A stretch of 35,852 nt of DNA from an uncultured SAR86 cluster bacterium (GCA_902585315.1 CACIDC010000008.1:1-35852), one strand, 5' to 3'; shown: positions 7,965 through 17,048, counted from the first letter of the stretch. A program made the numbers and translations. Notes: a model not told the origin generated them from the sequence alone.

Positions 7965-8354
7965 ATGACGTTGAAATCAAATAAATCTAGGAGTTTCAAA
8001 AAGATAAATTTTAAGGAAAAATTTTCTAAATTTTCTGAGCATTGGCAGCCAAAAGTGGTTGCTAATCTTAATGATTACGAAATTAAACTTGTAAAGTTAA
8101 AAGATGATTTTATTTGGCACCATCATGAAGAGACAGATGAGGCTTTTATTGTCTTAAAAGGTGAAATACACATTGAATTTGAAGATCATACGATAAGTCT
8201 TGGTGAGGGAGAAATGTTAGTGGTGCCAAAAGGAGTTAGACATAAACCTTACGCTGATCAGGAAGCGCATGTAATGTTAATTGAACCAAAAGATGTAAGG
8301 AATACAGGCAATATTGAGGATGATTTTACAGCACCCAATAATAAATGGGTATGA
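7965..8354 (+). CDS. Cupin domain protein, 129 aa
   Basis: A single cupin barrel is indicated by both family motifs. Motif 1 is WHHHEETDEAFIVLKGE (H52 and H54, acidic residues 55-59, G66). Motif 2 is GEGEMLVVPKGVRHKP (G82, P88, G90, H93). These histidines would bind one metal ion. Small stand-alone cupins of this kind have diverse and often unknown roles, so I assign no substrate. The protein is cytosolic by sequence. It starts three bases after the glycosyltransferase-like gene and is probably co-transcribed with it. Confidence 0.8.
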   Translation: MTLKSNKSRSFKKINFKEKFSKFSEHWQPKVVANLNDYEIKLVKLKDDFIWHHHEETDEAFIVLKGEIHIEFEDHTISLGEGEMLVVPKGVRHKPYADQEAHVMLIEPKDVRNTGNIEDDFTAPNNKWV

Positions 8355-8356
8355 GT

Positions 8357-8385
8357 TTGTATTTATTTTCTTGGACTGATAATCT
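8357..8385 (+). promoter_or_regulatory. Candidate sigma-70-type promoter for MAPEG gene
   Basis: TTGTAT (8357-8362) and TAATCT (8380-8385) are separated by 17 bases in the 54-base gap after the cupin gene. Transcription would start near 8392, leaving a short leader that holds the AGGAG ribosome binding site at 8400-8404. Spacing is ideal, but the hexamers are imperfect. Confidence 0.35.
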
Positions 8386-8408
8386 TTTAATACAAATATA
8401 GGAGATCT

Positions 8409-8774
8409 ATGGAAATTTATATCATCGGAGCATTATTGCTTGCCTTGTTTCAGTCTTGGTTGATACCAATGACCATTAATATCAAAAATCTGCATTGGAT
8501 GATGGGTGCAAGAGACTCCTCACCATCTGAATCTGTCCTTCTAAAGAGAGCCAGAAGAGCCTCTTTAAATTTGCACGAAAGCTTAGCGCCTTTTTTAGCT
8601 TTAGTTTTAGCATCAATGTACTTAGAAATTGATAATGCAATGTATGCATGTTGGTGGCTTATTCTTAGAATTGTTCACGGCCTTACCTATTTAATGGGCA
8701 CTCCTTATGTGAGAACACTGGCTTTTATAGGTTCAATAGTTTGTTTAGCTGCAATGGCCTTAGCTCTTATTTAA
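8409..8774 (+). CDS. MAPEG family membrane protein
   Basis: The 121-residue protein has four hydrophobic segments (about 2-22, 55-71, 74-92 and 100-119). It shows the MAPEG pattern: RARRASLNLHESLAPFLALVL near the second helix and a later RIVHGLTYLMGTPYVRTLAF. The family includes glutathione-dependent and eicosanoid-metabolising membrane enzymes in eukaryotes; bacterial members are mostly uncharacterised. A clear AGGAG lies four bases before the ATG. A lipoprotein gene starts two bases after its stop. Confidence 0.8.
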   Translation: MEIYIIGALLLALFQSWLIPMTINIKNLHWMMGARDSSPSESVLLKRARRASLNLHESLAPFLALVLASMYLEIDNAMYACWWLILRIVHGLTYLMGTPYVRTLAFIGSIVCLAAMALALI

Positions 8775-8776
8775 TT

Positions 8777-9163
8777 ATGAGAATAATAATTAATTTTTTT
8801 CTTTTAATAATTCTTAGTTCCTGTTCTTCCTTAGGAAAGTCAGATGCTGAGGGCGAATACAGATACGTACCAATCACGGAAGCCTTAAAAAAATTATCTG
8901 ACGAAGAAGTTGCTGCAAGACTTCGCACAGCTTCAATTACTTGCGAAAATGATATGTTAAAAGTTAATGTGCCTTCAAAAGCTGTCGATCCTGAAGGATG
9001 GCAAACAGGCCAAGAAGAAAGGCAAAGGTATTACAAAAATTGTCTTGAACTAAAAGGTTTTGAAAGAAGATTTTTTTCAGCTTCTGCAATTAAAAAGATT
9101 AATAAAAAAGAAGATAGAGAAATGACTCCTGAAGAATATATTGAAAAACCAAGATTTTACTGA
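8777..9163 (+). CDS. Small lipoprotein, 128 aa
   Basis: The N-terminus MRIIINFFLLIILSSCSS is a lipoprotein signal with a lipobox ending in Cys15, so the mature protein would be lipid-anchored. The rest is hydrophilic and charged, with two further cysteines (SITCEND and KNCLEL) that could pair. I recognise no domain. An in-frame ATG at 8741 would extend the protein into the MAPEG gene and bury the signal peptide, so ATG 8777, two bases after the MAPEG stop, is preferred. The alanine dehydrogenase gene follows ten bases later. Confidence 0.7.
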   Translation: MRIIINFFLLIILSSCSSLGKSDAEGEYRYVPITEALKKLSDEEVAARLRTASITCENDMLKVNVPSKAVDPEGWQTGQEERQRYYKNCLELKGFERRFFSASAIKKINKKEDREMTPEEYIEKPRFY

Positions 9164-9173
9164 GATCTTCTAG

Positions 9174-10259
9174 ATGAAAATTGGTTTACCCAAAGAGGTT
9201 AAAAACAATGAATTTAGGGTCGGCCTAACACCTGACTCAGTGGGTGAGCTTTCTTTAAATCATAAAGTCTTTGTTCAAAAAAATGCTGGAAAAGCTATAG
9301 GTTTTACAGATGAAATGTATCAGGCAAATGGTGCTCAAATTTTAGAAAATGCTTCCTCAGTTTTTGACGAATCTGATTTAATTATAAAAGTAAAAGAGCC
9401 GCTGCCTGAAGAGAACCAGTTTTTATCTTCTAAACACACCCTTTTTACTTATTTACATTTAGCAGGAAATAAAGAAAATGCTAAAAGTCTTATAAACACC
9501 GGGGTAAATGGTGTTGCCTACGAAACAGTTACTTCTAATGATGGAAGCCTGCCATTATTAGCGCCAATGAGCAAAATTGCAGGCAGAATAAGTTTAGTTG
9601 TGGGGCAATATTTTCTTCTTAAACCAAACAAAGGCATTGGAACTCTTTTTGGAAATTTTGAAAACATACAAGCTCGAGAAGTTTCAGTTGTTGGTGCTGG
9701 CGTCGCAGGCAAAGAAGCTATAAGAAAAGGCATAGACTCAGGAGCACATGTAAATGTGTTAGATATTTCAAGCCAAAAGCTAAAGGATCTAGAGAAAGAA
9801 TTTGGGACAGATAATATTTCTTATATCAGTTCAACATCAGAAAGTATCTCAGTTGCTATTAGCAAATCGGATCTAGTGATTGGTTCTGTCTATGTTGTTG
9901 GAAAAGAAGCTCCAAAAGTTATAACTCGAGAAATGCTGAGTGTAATGAAACCAGGCAGTGTGCTAGTTGATATATCAATAGATCAAGGAGGTTGTGTTGA
10001 AACAAGCAAACCTACAACTCACGATGATCCTGTTTTTGTTGAAGAGGGAGTTGTTCATTATTGTGTAACCAATATGCCAGGAGCTGTGCCACTAACTGCA
10101 TCATTAGCGCTGAACCATGCAACCCTTCCATTCATTAAAAAAATTGCTGATCTCGGTTTGGAAAAAGCATGTGCCTTAGATAACCATTTAGCAAATGGTC
10201 TGAATATGTCTAATGGCGAGATAAGGCACCCCTCAGTTCAGGCGGCCCTAAACAGTTAG
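9174..10259 (+). CDS. ald: Alanine dehydrogenase (NAD-dependent)
   Basis: The enzyme interconverts L-alanine and pyruvate plus ammonia with NAD. It shows the family's N-terminal MKIGLPKEVKNNEFRVGLTP with substrate-binding R15, KVKEP (K74), TYLHLA (H95), and the nucleotide-binding VVGAGVAGKEA. The length of 361 residues is close to the usual 370. It lies next to PEP synthase, which is convergent and overlaps by four bases at the stop codons; both act at the pyruvate node, so alanine carbon could be routed to gluconeogenesis, although they are on opposite strands and not one operon. Confidence 0.92.
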   Translation: MKIGLPKEVKNNEFRVGLTPDSVGELSLNHKVFVQKNAGKAIGFTDEMYQANGAQILENASSVFDESDLIIKVKEPLPEENQFLSSKHTLFTYLHLAGNKENAKSLINTGVNGVAYETVTSNDGSLPLLAPMSKIAGRISLVVGQYFLLKPNKGIGTLFGNFENIQAREVSVVGAGVAGKEAIRKGIDSGAHVNVLDISSQKLKDLEKEFGTDNISYISSTSESISVAISKSDLVIGSVYVVGKEAPKVITREMLSVMKPGSVLVDISIDQGGCVETSKPTTHDDPVFVEEGVVHYCVTNMPGAVPLTASLALNHATLPFIKKIADLGLEKACALDNHLANGLNMSNGEIRHPSVQAALNS

Positions 10260-12610
10260 CTCTTAGAAAGTTTAAGCCAAGTTTCTATGACTGTATCAGG
10301 GTTTAAAGATACGCTATCGATACCTTCATCAAGCAACCATCTAGCAAAATCATAATGATCTGATGGGCCCTGGCCACAAATTCCTACATATTTATTTTTT
10401 GATTTACATGCACTGATTGTTAGTGAGAGCATCTTTTTTACAGCTTCATCTCTTTCATCAAAAATATCAGAAACAAGTGCAGAATCTCTATCTAATCCTA
10501 AAGTCAGCTGAGTCATATCATTCGATCCAATCGACATGCCATCAAAATAGGATAAAAAATCATCTGCAAGCAAAGCATTGGACGGAATTTCAGACATCAT
10601 TAAAACTTTAAGCGCATTCTCCCCCCGTTTTAGCCCATTCTGCTCTAATAGAGCAACAACATTCTTCGCCTCCTCGATAGTTCTTACAAATGGAATCATT
10701 AATTGCACATTAGTAAGACCCATATCGTTTCTGACTCTTTTAAGTGACTCGCACTCCATTTCAAAACACTCTCTAAAGTCATCTGATATGTATCTGCCTG
10801 CACCCCTGAATCCGAGCATTGGATTCTCTTCTTTTGGTTCAAAATATTTACCTCCCACAAGGTTTGCATACTCATTTGATTTGAAGTCAGATAATCTTAC
10901 AATTACAGGCTTTGGTGAAAAAGAAGCGGCTATTGTTGCTATTCCTTCAGATAGTTTTTCAATAAAGAATGTTCTCGCGTCAGAGTAGCCATTAATTTTG
11001 CCGTGAATTTTTTTTGCGGTCTGTTTATCAACAGCTGTAATATCTAGTAATGCCTTGGGGTGGATACCAATCATTTTATTGATTATGAATTCTACTCTTG
11101 CTAGACCGACACCTTCATTTGGTATCATTGAGAAACTCATAGCTTTGTCAGGATTGCCAACATTCATCATTATTTTCACTGGCACCTCAGGCATAGAGCC
11201 AAACTTAACCTTTTCAACTTTGTAATCAAGCTCTCCTTTATAAACTCTGCCTTCATTTCCTTCTCCACAACTAACTGTTATTTTTGAGTTGTTAAGTATA
11301 AATTTCGTTGCAGTATTGCAGCCAACAATTGCAGGTATGCCAAGCTCTCGAGCAATAATTGCGGCATGACATGTTCTTCCTCCACGATTAGTCACAATGC
11401 CTGAAGCAATTTTCATAACTGGTTCCCAGTCTGGATCAGTCATGTCTGTAACTAACACATCACCAGACTCAATATTTTCTATTTCAGATATGTCTTTAAC
11501 AACTTTTGCTGTGCCAGTTCCAATTTTTTGGCCAACACTCTTGCCGCTTACTATTAGTTCGCCCTTTTCTTTGAGTGTGAATCTTTCAAAATAATTAGAA
11601 ACTTTACTTTGAACGGTCTCTGGTCTTGCTTGGAGAATATAAATTTTTTTATCTTTTCCATCTTTGGCCCACTCAATATCCATAGGCACTTTGTAATGAT
11701 CCTCAATTATTTTTGCGTATTTGGCTAATTCAATAATCTCAATATTTGTGAGTGAAAATTCATTAGCCTCTTTTTTTGGAACCTTGACATATTTAACGCT
11801 TTTGCCTGGCAGATTATTGTCAGCAAAAATCATTTTTTTTGCCTTTTCACCAAGGTTTTTTTTAATAATTGGGAAATCATTCTTTTCCAACGCCCTTTTA
11901 AAAACATAGAACTCATCTGGATTAACTGTGCCTTGAACAATGCCTTCACCTAAACCGTAGGAAGAGGTGATAAAAATTGAACCTCTATAACCTGATTCAG
12001 TATCGAGCGTAAAAGCTACCCCTGAAGAACCAATATCACTCCTAACCATTTCTTGCACTCCAACAGAAATTGAAAGTGAGCCTTTAAAGTTTCTAAGCCT
12101 TCTATATGAAATTGCTCTATCGGTAAACAATGAAGCATAAACTTTGCGGACAGCATCAATTAAATTATCAAATCCATCAATGTTAAGAAAAGTTTCTTGT
12201 TGTCCAGCAAATGAGGCATCGGGCAGATCTTCTGCTGTAGCTGAAGAACGTACAGCGAAACTTTTACCAGATTGAGAGACTCCTAACCAAGCATGCTCTA
12301 TTTCTGAAATTAAATTTTGTGGCAGAGGTGTTTTTAGAATTAAGCCCCTTAATTTCTTTCCAACGCGCCTTAAGTCACTGAGATTTTCAACGTTTAAATT
12401 TGCTAATTCCTTTGAAATAACCTTATCGATTTTGCTGCTTGATAGAAATTCATCAAACGCTGAAGATGTTATTGCAAAGCCTCCAGGCACATTGACGCCC
12501 AACTCTGAAAGGTTGCTTATCATTTCACCAAGAGATGAATTTTTGCCACCAACAGTATCAAAATCTTTTATGGAGATTTCATTGAGATTTTTAATAAAAG
12601 TTCTGGCCAT
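10256..12610 (-). CDS. ppsA: Phosphoenolpyruvate synthase
   Basis: PEP synthase makes phosphoenolpyruvate from pyruvate and ATP for gluconeogenesis. The 784-residue length matches the family (about 790). Visible parts are the N-terminal ATP-binding region (GGKNSSLGEM, then AVRSSATAEDLPDASFAGQQET), the phosphohistidine domain GGRTCHAAIIARELGIP with catalytic H415, and the C-terminal PEP-binding barrel with GICGQGPSDH and SLNPDTV. The gene stands alone on the minus strand and its TAA overlaps the TAG of ald. The 87-base gap to the divergent nitroreductase gene must hold both promoters; an ATTATA on the plus strand (TATAAT on the minus) lies at 12631-12636. Confidence 0.96.
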   Translation of the reverse strand: MARTFIKNLNEISIKDFDTVGGKNSSLGEMISNLSELGVNVPGGFAITSSAFDEFLSSSKIDKVISKELANLNVENLSDLRRVGKKLRGLILKTPLPQNLISEIEHAWLGVSQSGKSFAVRSSATAEDLPDASFAGQQETFLNIDGFDNLIDAVRKVYASLFTDRAISYRRLRNFKGSLSISVGVQEMVRSDIGSSGVAFTLDTESGYRGSIFITSSYGLGEGIVQGTVNPDEFYVFKRALEKNDFPIIKKNLGEKAKKMIFADNNLPGKSVKYVKVPKKEANEFSLTNIEIIELAKYAKIIEDHYKVPMDIEWAKDGKDKKIYILQARPETVQSKVSNYFERFTLKEKGELIVSGKSVGQKIGTGTAKVVKDISEIENIESGDVLVTDMTDPDWEPVMKIASGIVTNRGGRTCHAAIIARELGIPAIVGCNTATKFILNNSKITVSCGEGNEGRVYKGELDYKVEKVKFGSMPEVPVKIMMNVGNPDKAMSFSMIPNEGVGLARVEFIINKMIGIHPKALLDITAVDKQTAKKIHGKINGYSDARTFFIEKLSEGIATIAASFSPKPVIVRLSDFKSNEYANLVGGKYFEPKEENPMLGFRGAGRYISDDFRECFEMECESLKRVRNDMGLTNVQLMIPFVRTIEEAKNVVALLEQNGLKRGENALKVLMMSEIPSNALLADDFLSYFDGMSIGSNDMTQLTLGLDRDSALVSDIFDERDEAVKKMLSLTISACKSKNKYVGICGQGPSDHYDFARWLLDEGIDSVSLNPDTVIETWLKLSKS

Positions 12611-12697
12611 ACTTTCTATTTAAAAATTCAATTATATAATTTAAATCCCCAATAGGCTTAAAGTTGGTTTTTAATAGACTACACTTAAATTTAAATT

Positions 12698-13261
12698 ATG
12701 AATGACGCTTTAAAAAACATACTTAACAGAAACTCACACAGAAGCTTAGTAGAACCCGCTCCTACTCGAGAAGAGATGGATTTAGTTTTTCAGGCTGCCT
12801 TGAGAGCGCCTGATCATGCTTGGCTTAGACCATCCTCTTTCATAGAAATTCAGGGAGAGGGGTTAAAAAAACTATCAGACGCCTTTGTTAGTTATGCTAA
12901 AGAAAATATTGAGGATCTGGAAATTGAAAAACTAAAGAAATACGAACAAGCGCCGTTCAGAGCGCCAATGATAGTTGTATTGATCTGTACTCCCAGAGAA
13001 CATCCAAAAGTTCCAGAAGTAGAACAAATAATGTCAACAGCAACAGCAGGGCAAAATATTCTTCTTGCCCTAAATTCAATGGGTTATGGTGGTATATGGC
13101 GCACAGGTGCCTTTTCGTTAAACAACAAAATTGGTAAATATTTAGACCTAGATAAGGGCCAACAAGTAGTTGGTTATTTATACATTGGCACACCAGAAGG
13201 CAAAGCAAAAAAAATTCCCAAACTTGACATAGATGAGTTCGTGACTAAATGGAGCTCCTAA
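12698..13261 (+). CDS. Nitroreductase family protein, YdjA-like
   Basis: This FMN-dependent oxidoreductase of 187 residues starts with LNRNSHRSLVEPAPTREEMD (the FMN-binding RRS-like motif is HRS here), followed by AALRAPDHAWLRPSSFI, which is typical of the small YdjA subgroup. GYGGIWRTGAFS and GYLYIGTPEGK are the conserved C-terminal motifs. The natural substrate is unknown. The stop codon is directly followed by the ATG of the ceramidase-like gene, so the two are co-translated. Confidence 0.85.
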   Translation: MNDALKNILNRNSHRSLVEPAPTREEMDLVFQAALRAPDHAWLRPSSFIEIQGEGLKKLSDAFVSYAKENIEDLEIEKLKKYEQAPFRAPMIVVLICTPREHPKVPEVEQIMSTATAGQNILLALNSMGYGGIWRTGAFSLNNKIGKYLDLDKGQQVVGYLYIGTPEGKAKKIPKLDIDEFVTKWSS

Positions 13262-14200
13262 ATGAATAGAACTGTATTTTTTGTCCCTCTATCATTGGTT
13301 GGTTTATTTTTCACTGTTTATATTCTGCTTGCCTCTACAACAAATTTTTTATCTGTTGAGCCTGGTTATGCAATAGGCGAAGTTTCTAGATGGTGCGAAA
13401 GAATTAGCGGAGGCTATTTCAGGGAGCCTGCTAACGCTTTAAGTAATCTTGGGTTTATGTTTACCGGATTGTTAATGTTTTGGATCTTGGCAAATGAAAA
13501 GAAGATTAAAGGCAGCAGGTTTCATGGACCAACAATTACAGCATTAACCTACGCAACTGCAGCAGTTTGGTTGGGTCCAGGATCCTTATTAATGCATGGA
13601 ACACATACTGCCTGGGGGCAATGGGCAGATTGGCTAAGTATGATAATGTGGATCTCGATTCCTTGGTTGGTAAATATTTTTACTATCAAGAATTGGAAGG
13701 AATCTCTTTTTCTTAAAACCTATTTATTTATTGTTGGTATATATGGAATTTTAAGTTGGTTTTTAGGAACAGGCCTTGGCATAAATTTTAATTTTTGGTT
13801 TTTATCAATTGCACTATGGGTAATAACAGAAGTTTTACAATCTTTTTACAGTCCAATAGTCAGATATCTGTCAGGATTTGTTGGCATAGCAGTAATGGCA
13901 GTATTTGGTGTTTTCCCTAATGAAATAATTCTCGAACCAACTAAATATTGGTGGATAATTTTATTTTGGATCCCGGCATTCTTTATTAATAAAAAACATC
14001 AATCAAACAAGAGCTATTTTCCATGGTATTGGTTAGGCATAGCCTTCTATATGACCGCTTTTGCAATATGGTTGCAAGGTTATCCTAATCAACCTTTTTG
14101 TGATCCTGACTCTTTAATTCAACCACATGCTATCTGGCATATTTTAAGTTCTTGTGCCACCTTATCTTTTTTCTTTTTCTTTCGGACAGCAAGAAGTTAA
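13262..14200 (+). CDS. Ceramidase-like (CREST superfamily) integral membrane protein
   Basis: The 312-residue protein has about seven membrane helices. It shows the CREST-type signature: WCER (C45, E46) and EPANALSNLGF near the first loop, GPGSLLMHGTHTAWGQWADWLSM with S108, H112 and D123, and a late HAIWH (H289, H293). These residues match the zinc-binding and catalytic set of alkaline ceramidases and related lipid hydrolases, so a membrane amide- or ester-hydrolase is likely. Whether the substrate is a sphingolipid is unknown. It directly abuts the nitroreductase gene and precedes a sterol-desaturase-like gene. Confidence 0.7.
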   Translation: MNRTVFFVPLSLVGLFFTVYILLASTTNFLSVEPGYAIGEVSRWCERISGGYFREPANALSNLGFMFTGLLMFWILANEKKIKGSRFHGPTITALTYATAAVWLGPGSLLMHGTHTAWGQWADWLSMIMWISIPWLVNIFTIKNWKESLFLKTYLFIVGIYGILSWFLGTGLGINFNFWFLSIALWVITEVLQSFYSPIVRYLSGFVGIAVMAVFGVFPNEIILEPTKYWWIILFWIPAFFINKKHQSNKSYFPWYWLGIAFYMTAFAIWLQGYPNQPFCDPDSLIQPHAIWHILSSCATLSFFFFFRTARS

Positions 14201-14216
14201 ATCTATTAAAATAGAT
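14201..14216. repeat. Short perfect inverted repeat before sterol-desaturase-like gene
   Basis: ATCTATT-AA-AATAGAT is a 7-bp perfect dyad filling most of the 18-base gap between two genes, two bases before the next ATG. It is AT-rich and could be chance, a weak hairpin affecting translation initiation, or an operator half. No function is assigned. Confidence 0.3.
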
Positions 14217-14218
14217 AA

Positions 14219-15061
14219 ATGACAGATTTAACTGTTACACAAACTCTGGCGATTGGATTGCCTATAGCTTTTTTCATAATTTTTTTAGAAGCAGTATTTT
14301 CTACTTGGCAAAAAAAGAGCTACTACAAAACATCAGACACTCTTTGTACTCTTGGTTTATTGGTTGGAAATATGATGGTAGTTCTAGCTACCAAAGGACT
14401 AACTTTAGCTTTCCATATTTATCTTTATCAGTTCAAGGTTTTTGATATTGCGTCCATGTTTCCGCTTTGGGTGATGTGGCTGTTGGCCTTTATATTAATT
14501 GATTTAGTTTTCTATATTTACCATAGACTATCTCACAGAGTTAGCTTTTTGTGGGCTATCCATATGAGCCATCATTCAAGCCAAGAAATGAATTTTGCTG
14601 TTTCTTTTAGACAAGCCTGGTTTGGGCCAATTTCTAAAATTCCTTTTTTTATGATTTTGCCTTTAATTGGGTTAGATCCAACTATAGTTGCCGTCGCAGG
14701 CTCTATAAGCACACTATGGGGAATAGTCGGCCATACTCAGATAATTAATAAACTAGGACCACTAGAAATTTTCCTGAATACCCCATCACATCATAGAGTG
14801 CATCACGGCGCAAATAAGCAATACATTGATAAAAATTATGGCAATTTATTAATCATTTGGGACAAAATGTTTGGTACATTCGAACCTGAGCATGAAAAGG
14901 TTAAATTTGGATTAGTTAATAATGTAAACACTTATAATCCAGTGAAGATTACTTTTATGGCTTGGCAAGCAATATTTTCTGAGATGAAAAAATCTGAAAA
15001 TTTGAAACAGGCACTAGGTTGTTTTTTTGGACCACCTAAAACAAAAATTAAAGAGACATGA
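14219..15061 (+). CDS. Sterol desaturase / fatty acid hydroxylase family protein
   Basis: The 280-residue membrane protein carries the eight-histidine di-iron signature: HRLSH (H102, H106), HMSHH (H115, H118, H119) and HHRVHH (H191, H192, H195, H196), between hydrophobic segments. Such enzymes hydroxylate or desaturate lipids using oxygen; the substrate here is unknown. Its position next to a ceramidase-like enzyme suggests lipid modification as a shared theme (inference). The stop overlaps the ATG of the next small membrane protein as ATGA. Confidence 0.85.
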   Translation: MTDLTVTQTLAIGLPIAFFIIFLEAVFSTWQKKSYYKTSDTLCTLGLLVGNMMVVLATKGLTLAFHIYLYQFKVFDIASMFPLWVMWLLAFILIDLVFYIYHRLSHRVSFLWAIHMSHHSSQEMNFAVSFRQAWFGPISKIPFFMILPLIGLDPTIVAVAGSISTLWGIVGHTQIINKLGPLEIFLNTPSHHRVHHGANKQYIDKNYGNLLIIWDKMFGTFEPEHEKVKFGLVNNVNTYNPVKITFMAWQAIFSEMKKSENLKQALGCFFGPPKTKIKET

Positions 15062-15351
15062 ATAAAGCAGCTATATACTTTGCATACTTATGTATTTATA
15101 CAACCCCAATACAGTTATTTATTTTGGGTTGGATAAGTTTAATCTTGTTTCAAACAGACAATTCAATTTTGGGATATTCAACAAAAGCATTTCTTGTTGA
15201 AAATTTGAAATTTTTCCATGATTGGATTTATTCCTGGTTTTGGAATGCTTATCTAGATTTTTGGTATCAGTTTCCAGCTTTAATTATGACTACACTCAAA
15301 ATAGTGCTCTCAACTTTGCTTGGTTTTTGGCTGTTGAAAAAATTCAAATGA
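15058..15351 (+). CDS. Small hypothetical membrane protein, 97 aa
   Basis: I recognise no family. There are two clear hydrophobic stretches (about residues 5-32 and 72-92) with an aromatic-rich middle (FFHDWIYSWFWNAYLDFWYQF). The gene starts on the stop of the sterol-desaturase-like gene and its own stop overlaps the start of the hydrolase (ATGA), so it belongs to the same coupled unit and may serve as a partner of the membrane enzymes. Confidence 0.6.
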   Translation: MNKAAIYFAYLCIYTTPIQLFILGWISLILFQTDNSILGYSTKAFLVENLKFFHDWIYSWFWNAYLDFWYQFPALIMTTLKIVLSTLLGFWLLKKFK

Positions 15352-16073
15352 TATTTAGATCCTTAATAATTTTATCCGTAGGTTTTAATATCTACTGTGC
15401 TGATATTCGTGCTATTGCACAGTCATATAACAAAGATGGGCCTTTTATTGCAGGAGAAAGTCTTACTAACCTCAAACCAGGCTTACATTTTCTTGAAAAT
15501 ACTAATGAGCAGCAAACAGAATTAGTTATTGCAGTTCATGGTTGGCAAACCAAAGGATTTGAGTGGGTGTATCCATTAATCAATCTAAATAAAGAAACTA
15601 ATAGAGTTGCATTCTTTAGATGGAAAACAAATGGATGCCCAAATAAAGCTACTAAAGAATTATTAAATATTATCCAAAACGAAATTAATAATTATTCAAA
15701 AATCTCTCTCATAGGACATAGTTATGGCGGCATAGTGTTAGCAAATTTACTTGAAAAAGACTATTCCAAAAGTATTGAATTTCATATTGTTGCTTCAGGT
15801 ATCTCGGGAGACCCAAGGTTGAATTCTTTTTGTGGTTATAGGCCACCAGAACAAACTGGTAAAAATGTATTTGCCTATCAATGGATGACGCAAAAACATT
15901 TGGATGGAGCATTTAAAGATTTAGATATTGATTCACAAATTCAAAAAATAGAGGGAGTTTCTGCAGTAAGGTTGCCAGAGGTTTATAAAGGTAATACATT
16001 AACACACAACTGGTCTATAAGTTGGCTGGTAGATTATTTAAACAAAAATAAAAATGCTTCCGAAAATTCTTGA
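15348..16073 (+). CDS. Exported alpha/beta hydrolase
   Basis: A signal peptide (about residues 1-18, MIFRSLIILSVGFNIYCA) precedes an alpha/beta-hydrolase core with VIAVHGWQ (H64, oxyanion region), the nucleophile elbow LIGHSYGGIV (S125) and a late LTHNWSISW whose His could complete the triad. It resembles lipase or esterase-like proteins of the periplasm. ATG 15348 is preferred over an in-frame ATG at 15222, because the earlier start lies within the upstream gene and would bury the signal peptide; 15348 also forms the ATGA overlap common here. The next gene starts 20 bases before its end. Confidence 0.7.
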   Translation: MIFRSLIILSVGFNIYCADIRAIAQSYNKDGPFIAGESLTNLKPGLHFLENTNEQQTELVIAVHGWQTKGFEWVYPLINLNKETNRVAFFRWKTNGCPNKATKELLNIIQNEINNYSKISLIGHSYGGIVLANLLEKDYSKSIEFHIVASGISGDPRLNSFCGYRPPEQTGKNVFAYQWMTQKHLDGAFKDLDIDSQIQKIEGVSAVRLPEVYKGNTLTHNWSISWLVDYLNKNKNASENS

Positions 16074-17028
16074 AAACAATTTATCTGTTCCTGTGGTGGG
16101 TGCGCCACTTTTTATTATTTCAAGACCTCAACTTGTTATAGCACAATGTAAGGCAGGAATTGTTGGTTCATTCCCCGCTCTAAACGCCAGACCTCAGGAA
16201 CTTTTATCAGATTGGATAAACCAAATAAAAGATGAATTGGGACAATTTAAAGAAGAAAATCCTGATAAGCCTGTTGCGCCCTTCGCAGTTAACCAAATTT
16301 GCCACTTATCTAATGACAGGCTTTTCAAAGATGTTGAAACTTGTGTGAAACACGAAGCCCCGATAATAATTACATCTTTAAGACCTCCTGAAGACTTGGT
16401 TAAAGCTATCCATTCATATGGTGGCTTGGTTTTTCACGATGTTATAAGCACTAGGCACGCACAAAAAGCAGTAGAGCAAGGAGTTGATGGTTTAATTTTA
16501 GTTTGTGCAGGAGCTGGAGGCCACGCGGGCGCTTTATCGCCTTTTGCATTGCTCAGGGAAACTCGAGAATGGTACGATGGAACAATATTGCTTTCAGGCT
16601 CAATCTCAGATGGTTTTTCGGTCGCAAGTGCAATTGCAATGGGTGCTGATCTTGCATATATAGGCACAAGATTTATAGCAACACAAGAGTCTGAGGCCGA
16701 TGATGATTACAAAAACATGCTAATTCAATCAGCAGCAAAAGATGTAGTTTATACAAACTATTTTAGCGGTGTTCACGGTAATTATTTAAGCCCCTCAGTT
16801 GAAAGGGCCGGCATGGATCCATTAAATTTACCCGAAGCAGATAAAACAAAGATGAATTTTAATTCAGGCGGTAATGCCTCTGCCAAAGTTTGGAAAGATA
16901 TATATGGGTCTGGACAAGGTATTAATTCAATAAAAGATTCTCCTAAAGTAGAAGACCTAGTCGATGAAATGAAAACAGAATTCCAACAAGCTAAAAGAGA
17001 ATTCAGCGAGAAATCCAACAATTACTAA
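16054..17028 (+). CDS. Nitronate monooxygenase family protein
   Basis: This FMN-dependent TIM-barrel enzyme of 324 residues has the family's opening NLSVPVVGAPLFIIS, then GIVGSFPALNARP, GVDGLILVCAGAGGHAGALSPFALL and SGSISDGFSVASAIAMGADLAYIGTRFIAT, which form the FMN-phosphate binding region. Members oxidise alkyl nitronates or act in other flavin-dependent steps, and many genome-annotated members have unknown substrates. It overlaps the upstream hydrolase by 20 bases and probably shares its transcript. Confidence 0.85.
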   Translation: MLPKILENNLSVPVVGAPLFIISRPQLVIAQCKAGIVGSFPALNARPQELLSDWINQIKDELGQFKEENPDKPVAPFAVNQICHLSNDRLFKDVETCVKHEAPIIITSLRPPEDLVKAIHSYGGLVFHDVISTRHAQKAVEQGVDGLILVCAGAGGHAGALSPFALLRETREWYDGTILLSGSISDGFSVASAIAMGADLAYIGTRFIATQESEADDDYKNMLIQSAAKDVVYTNYFSGVHGNYLSPSVERAGMDPLNLPEADKTKMNFNSGGNASAKVWKDIYGSGQGINSIKDSPKVEDLVDEMKTEFQQAKREFSEKSNNY

Positions 17029-17048
17029 AAAAATTTTGAGCCATAAAG

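Noticed and set aside
8741-8776. Longer start for the small lipoprotein
   Set aside because: It would bury the lipoprotein signal sequence and overlap the MAPEG gene; ATG 8777 gives a normal lipobox.
10578-10988. 136-residue open frame on the plus strand inside ppsA
   Set aside because: It is antisense to a clearly conserved part of PEP synthase and has no domain, ribosome binding site or promoter of its own; treated as a shadow frame.
15222-15347. Longer start for the alpha/beta hydrolase
   Set aside because: It would put 42 extra residues ahead of an evident signal peptide and lie wholly inside the upstream membrane-protein gene.
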